NCBI GenBank assembly: GCA_903930345.1
Contig: CAIYYI010000168.1
Location: 1-34,385, forward strand
Reading direction: 5' to 3'
From: an uncultured Verrucomicrobiota bacterium
GTDB lineage: Bacteria > Verrucomicrobiota > Verrucomicrobiia > Limisphaerales > CAIYYI01
DNA: 34,385 nt
Below are positions 31,231 to 34,385 of the stretch, one piece after another (positions within the stretch are counted from its first letter, which is position 1; every line of letters begins with the position of its first letter). Below the pieces are notes generated by a model. It saw nothing but the letters and a program-made list of their open reading frames with translations, was not told the DNA's origin and searched no databases. A program made the translations under genes and the position numbers.

Positions 31231-32786
31231 AAACCAGATGTCGAGATCTATGACACGACCCTGCGCGATGGCAGTCAGGGCGAAGGCATCAACTTTTCCG
31301 TATCGGACAAGCTGCGCATTGCCGAGCGGTTGGACGCCTTTGGGATGCATTACATTGAAGGCGGATGGCCGGGCTCCAACCCCAAAGACATCGAGTTTTT
31401 CGACCAGGCGCGCAGCCGCAAATTTCGCCGCGCCCGGCTGGCGGCCTTCGGATCCACCCGGCGCAAGGGGGTCAGTGTGGAGCAGGATGAACAGGTTCGC
31501 CTGTTGATTGAGGCGCAAACACCGGTGGTGACCATCTTTGGCAAGACCTGGCTCCTGCACGTCAAGGAAGTGCTGCGCACCACGCCGGAGGAAAACCTGG
31601 GGATGATCGGGGACACCATCCGTTTCCTCAAGGATCACGGCAAGCACGTGATCTACGACGCCGAACACGCCTTTGACGGGTACAAGGATGATCCCGAGTA
31701 CGCGCTGGCCACCTGGATGGCGGCGGAAAAGGCGGGGGCGGATGTGGTGACGCTGTGCGACACCAACGGGGAACCCTGCCCTCGGAGGTCACCCGGATCG
31801 TCATCGCCGCGCGCGGCATGCTGACGGGCAACCTGGGCATCCACACCCACAACGACACCGGCCTGGGCGTGGCCAACGCCCTGGTGGCGGTGGAAGCGGG
31901 GGCCATGCATGTGCAGGGCACCATCAATGGATACGGGGAGCGCACCGGCAACTGCAACCTCATCAGCGTGATCCCCAACCTGGCCTGCAAGATGAACAAG
32001 ACCTGCGTGCCGGTGTCCTCGCTGGCCAAGCTGCGCGAACTCTCGCTGTTCGTGGATGAAATCACGAACCTGCGGCACGACCCGCGCCAGCCCTGGGTGG
32101 GGGAAACCGCCTTTGCGCACAAGGGCGGCATGCACGTGAACGCTGTGCAGAAGCTGGCCCGGACGTTTGAGCACATTGACCCGGCCACGGTGGGCAACCA
32201 CCGGCGGGTGCTGGTGAGCGACCTGGCGGGCCGGAGCAACATCGTGATGAAGGCCCAGGAGCTGGGTTTCAAGGTTGATAACGAAACCGCCGAGCTGAAA
32301 CCGATCCTGGCCCAGATCAAGAGCCTGGAGCATGTTGGGTTTGAATTTGAGGCGGCGGAAGCCTCCCTGGCCCTGCTCATCCGCCGGGCGCTGGAACATG
32401 AGGCCCGCCCCTTCATGGTGGATGCCTACCACGTCTCCATGCGGCGCGACGGCAAGGACTCCGTCTGCGAGGCCACCATCAAAGTGACTGTGGGCACCGC
32501 CTCAGCCCACACCGTGGCAGAGGGCGATGGCCCGGTCAACGCCCTGGACGGCGCCCTGCGGGCCGCCCTCGTCAAATTTTACCCGCGCATCGCCAAGGTG
32601 AAGCTCACGGATTACAAGGTGCGCATCTTGGACAGCACGGCCGGCACGGCCGCGCGCACCCGCGTCCTGATCCTCTCCTCCGACGGTCGCCGCCAGTGGG
32701 GAACCGTGGGGGTGGATGACAACATCATTGAGGCCAGCATCCAGGCCGTGGTGGACAGCATGGAATACGCCCTCTGGCTGAAATAA
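31228..32786 (+). CDS. cimA: Citramalate synthase, with an apparent one-base frameshift
   Basis: The enzyme condenses acetyl-CoA and pyruvate to (R)-citramalate, the first step of the pyruvate route to isoleucine. Part 1 (31228 to about 31770) starts '[20 protein letters not shown]', the HMGL-like signature, and contains '[19 protein letters not shown]', typical of CimA rather than LeuA. The frame then fails: after 'LCDTNG' the family sequence GTLPSEV continues only in another frame, where '[19 protein letters not shown]' and '[13 protein letters not shown]' follow, through to a LeuA-type allosteric dimer domain ending at 32786. One missing G in the run at 31768-31771 restores a complete protein of about 519 residues. 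Everything else looks intact, so a sequencing error or recent mutation is likely. Next gene is valS after 38 bases. No Shine-Dalgarno. Confidence 0.85.
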
Positions 32787-32824
32787 ACAGGCGGGCATCC
32801 CCTTTTACCTTTCGGGTTAACATT

Positions 32825-34385
32825 ATGGCTGAAATCTCCAAGGCATACGATCCCCATCTGGTGGAGGATCAATGGTTTCAATTCTGGGTGGAAAACCGGT
32901 GTTTCCACGCCGAGCCGACGCGCGCCAGCGCCGAGCGCCCCCCCTACTCCATCGTCATCCCCCCGCCCAACGTCACCGGGGTGCTGACCCTGGGGCACGT
33001 GCTGAACAACACCATCCAGGACATCCTGGCCCGGCTGGCCCGCATGCAGGGGCACGAGGTGCTGTGGCTGCCAGGCACGGACCACGCCGGCATCGCCACG
33101 CAGACCGTAGTGGAGAAAACCCTGCGCAAGCAGGGCCTGATCAAGCACCGGGATGATCTGGGCCGCGAGAAGTTCTTGGAAAAGGTCTGGGAGTGGAAGG
33201 AGAAGCACGGCGGCATCATCATCCAGCAACTGAAAAAGCTGGGCTGCTCCTGCGACTGGTCGCGCGAACGCTTCACCATGGACCCCGAGTACTCCCGCTG
33301 CGTGCAGCGCGTGTTCGTGGACCTGCACCAGAAGGGCCTGATTTACCGCGGCCGGCGGATGGTGAACTGGGATCCGTCCGCCCGCACCGCCCTGTCGGAC
33401 GAGGAGGTGAACATGACGGAGACCAAGGGCCACCTGTGGCACATCCGTTACCCGCTGCTGGATGAAAACGGCCAGGTGGTGCCCGGGGAGGGCATGGTGG
33501 TGGCCACCACGCGCCCGGAGACGATGCTGGGCGACGAGGCGGTGGCGGTGAACCCGGAGGATCCCCGCTACCAGCAATGGGTCGGCCGCAAGCTGCTGCT
33601 GCCCATCCAGAACAAACCGATCACCATCATCGCGGACAAACTGGTCGATCCGAAGTTCGGCACCGGCTGCGTGAAGGTGACCCCGGCGCACGACCCGGCC
33701 GACTACGAGATGGCGACCCGGCACAACCTGCCGCTGACCGTGGTCATCGGTCCGGATGGCCGCATGACCGAACTGGCCGGGGCCGAATTCAAGGGCATGG
33801 ACCGAGCCGAGGCGCGCCGGACCGTGGTGGCGAAGCTGGAGGAGCTGGGCTGCCTGGTCCAGATCGAGGACTATGTCCACAACGTGGGCATCAGCGAGCG
33901 CAGCGGCGTGCCAATCGAGCCTTACCTGAGCGAGCAATGGTTTCTGAAGTATCCGGCGGTGGAGAAATCCATCACGGCGGTGGAGAGCGGGGAAATCCGC
34001 TTTCACCCCGAGCGCTGGGCCAAGACCTACACGCACTGGATGCACAACATCAAGGATTGGTGCATCTCCCGCCAGCTCTGGTGGGGCCACCGGATCCCGG
34101 TCTGGTACCACAAGGAGACCGGGGCGGTGCATTGCGCCCTGGAAGCCCCGGCGGACGCTGCCAACTGGGAGCAGGACACCGACGTGCTCGACACCTGGTT
34201 CAGCTCCTGGCTGTGGCCGTTTGCCACCATGGGCTGGCCGGACAAGACCGAGACCCTGAAGACCTTCTACCCCACCTCCGCCCTGGTCACCGGCCCGGAC
34301 ATCATCTTCTTCTGGGTGGCCCGCATGATCATGGCCGGCTACGAGTACATGGGCGAAAAACCGTTCGCCAACGTCTATTTCACCG
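32825..34385 (+). CDS. valS: Valyl-tRNA synthetase, N-terminal part
   Basis: The first 520 residues of the gene, cut by the right edge. ValRS charges tRNA-Val and edits mischarged threonine. 'SIVIPPPNVTGVLTLGHV' is the class I active-site region, in which the HIGH motif reads T55-L-G-H58, with threonine in place of the first histidine. 'LPGTDHAGIATQ' is the conserved ValRS block. The CP1 editing domain is present ('VVATTRPETMLGDEAVAVNP', 'FGTGCVKVTPAHDPADYEMA'), as is 'DWCISRQLWWGHRIPVWY' of the catalytic fold. The KMSKS loop and the anticodon domain lie beyond the window. The ATG at 32825 gives the normal N-terminus (KAYDPHLVEDQWFQFW). It follows cimA by 38 bases without a visible terminator, so the two may be cotranscribed. 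Confidence 0.95.
   Translation, partial: MAEISKAYDPHLVEDQWFQFWVENRCFHAEPTRASAERPPYSIVIPPPNVTGVLTLGHVLNNTIQDILARLARMQGHEVLWLPGTDHAGIATQTVVEKTLRKQGLIKHRDDLGREKFLEKVWEWKEKHGGIIIQQLKKLGCSCDWSRERFTMDPEYSRCVQRVFVDLHQKGLIYRGRRMVNWDPSARTALSDEEVNMTETKGHLWHIRYPLLDENGQVVPGEGMVVATTRPETMLGDEAVAVNPEDPRYQQWVGRKLLLPIQNKPITIIADKLVDPKFGTGCVKVTPAHDPADYEMATRHNLPLTVVIGPDGRMTELAGAEFKGMDRAEARRTVVAKLEELGCLVQIEDYVHNVGISERSGVPIEPYLSEQWFLKYPAVEKSITAVESGEIRFHPERWAKTYTHWMHNIKDWCISRQLWWGHRIPVWYHKETGAVHCALEAPADAANWEQDTDVLDTWFSSWLWPFATMGWPDKTETLKTFYPTSALVTGPDIIFFWVARMIMAGYEYMGEKPFANVYFT

Noticed and set aside
1-34385. CRISPR arrays, tRNA/rRNA genes, insertion sequences or phage attachment sites
   Set aside because: No regularly spaced direct repeats, no transposase or integrase sequence and no cloverleaf or rRNA core sequence was recognised on either strand.

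Overview
The window reads as chromosomal DNA of a high-GC member of the Verrucomicrobiota, probably of the Pedosphaera/Limisphaera type. Three things point there. A pseudopilin-like segment ending in GMLLPALSKAKAK resembles the prepilin families that are very abundant in this phylum. A C-terminal module of the 'YEIRASTNLVAWE' type is common in its secreted proteins. Shine-Dalgarno sequences are missing in front of almost every gene. There are no rRNA or tRNA genes, insertion sequences, phage genes or CRISPR arrays.

Layout. On the minus strand, positions 1-7000 hold the start of a hydrazine-synthase-alpha-like secreted protein (cut by the left edge), a small gene broken by an in-frame stop, and a compact set of three genes: an S10-type serine carboxypeptidase, a membrane-anchored endonuclease/exonuclease/phosphatase-fold protein, and a polytopic GT39-like glycosyltransferase. 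On the plus strand follows xylB with a strong terminator, facing a minus-strand diacylglycerol-kinase-like lipid kinase. A three-PAS histidine kinase and a single-domain response regulator (1 base apart) come next, then rplU-rpmA with a promoter candidate and a bidirectional terminator.

Positions 13287-20723 (minus) encode a 2478-residue membrane protein, the most unusual object here. Two related periplasmic halves of about 1000 residues flank a central membrane region, and a type II secretion/pilin-like segment without its processing signals lies inside that region. I know of no described function for this architecture.

Positions 21157-25515 (plus) carry an oligogalacturonate-lyase-like protein and a family 2 glycoside hydrolase. 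Both have export signals, their base composition looks less GC-rich than the surroundings, and they probably form a small pectin/plant-polysaccharide utilisation unit. Facing them is a 1691-residue secreted subtilase with duplicated modules and a GATase-like insert. Divergent from the subtilase lie a small basic/aromatic protein, a citramalate synthase gene with an apparent one-base deletion in a G run, and the start of valS, cut by the right edge.

Housekeeping genes (rplU, rpmA, cimA, valS) are interleaved with secreted or envelope proteins of poorly known function. Several intergenic regions contain nested inverted repeats, which are described separately. All family assignments come from motif recognition by eye; no database search was run.
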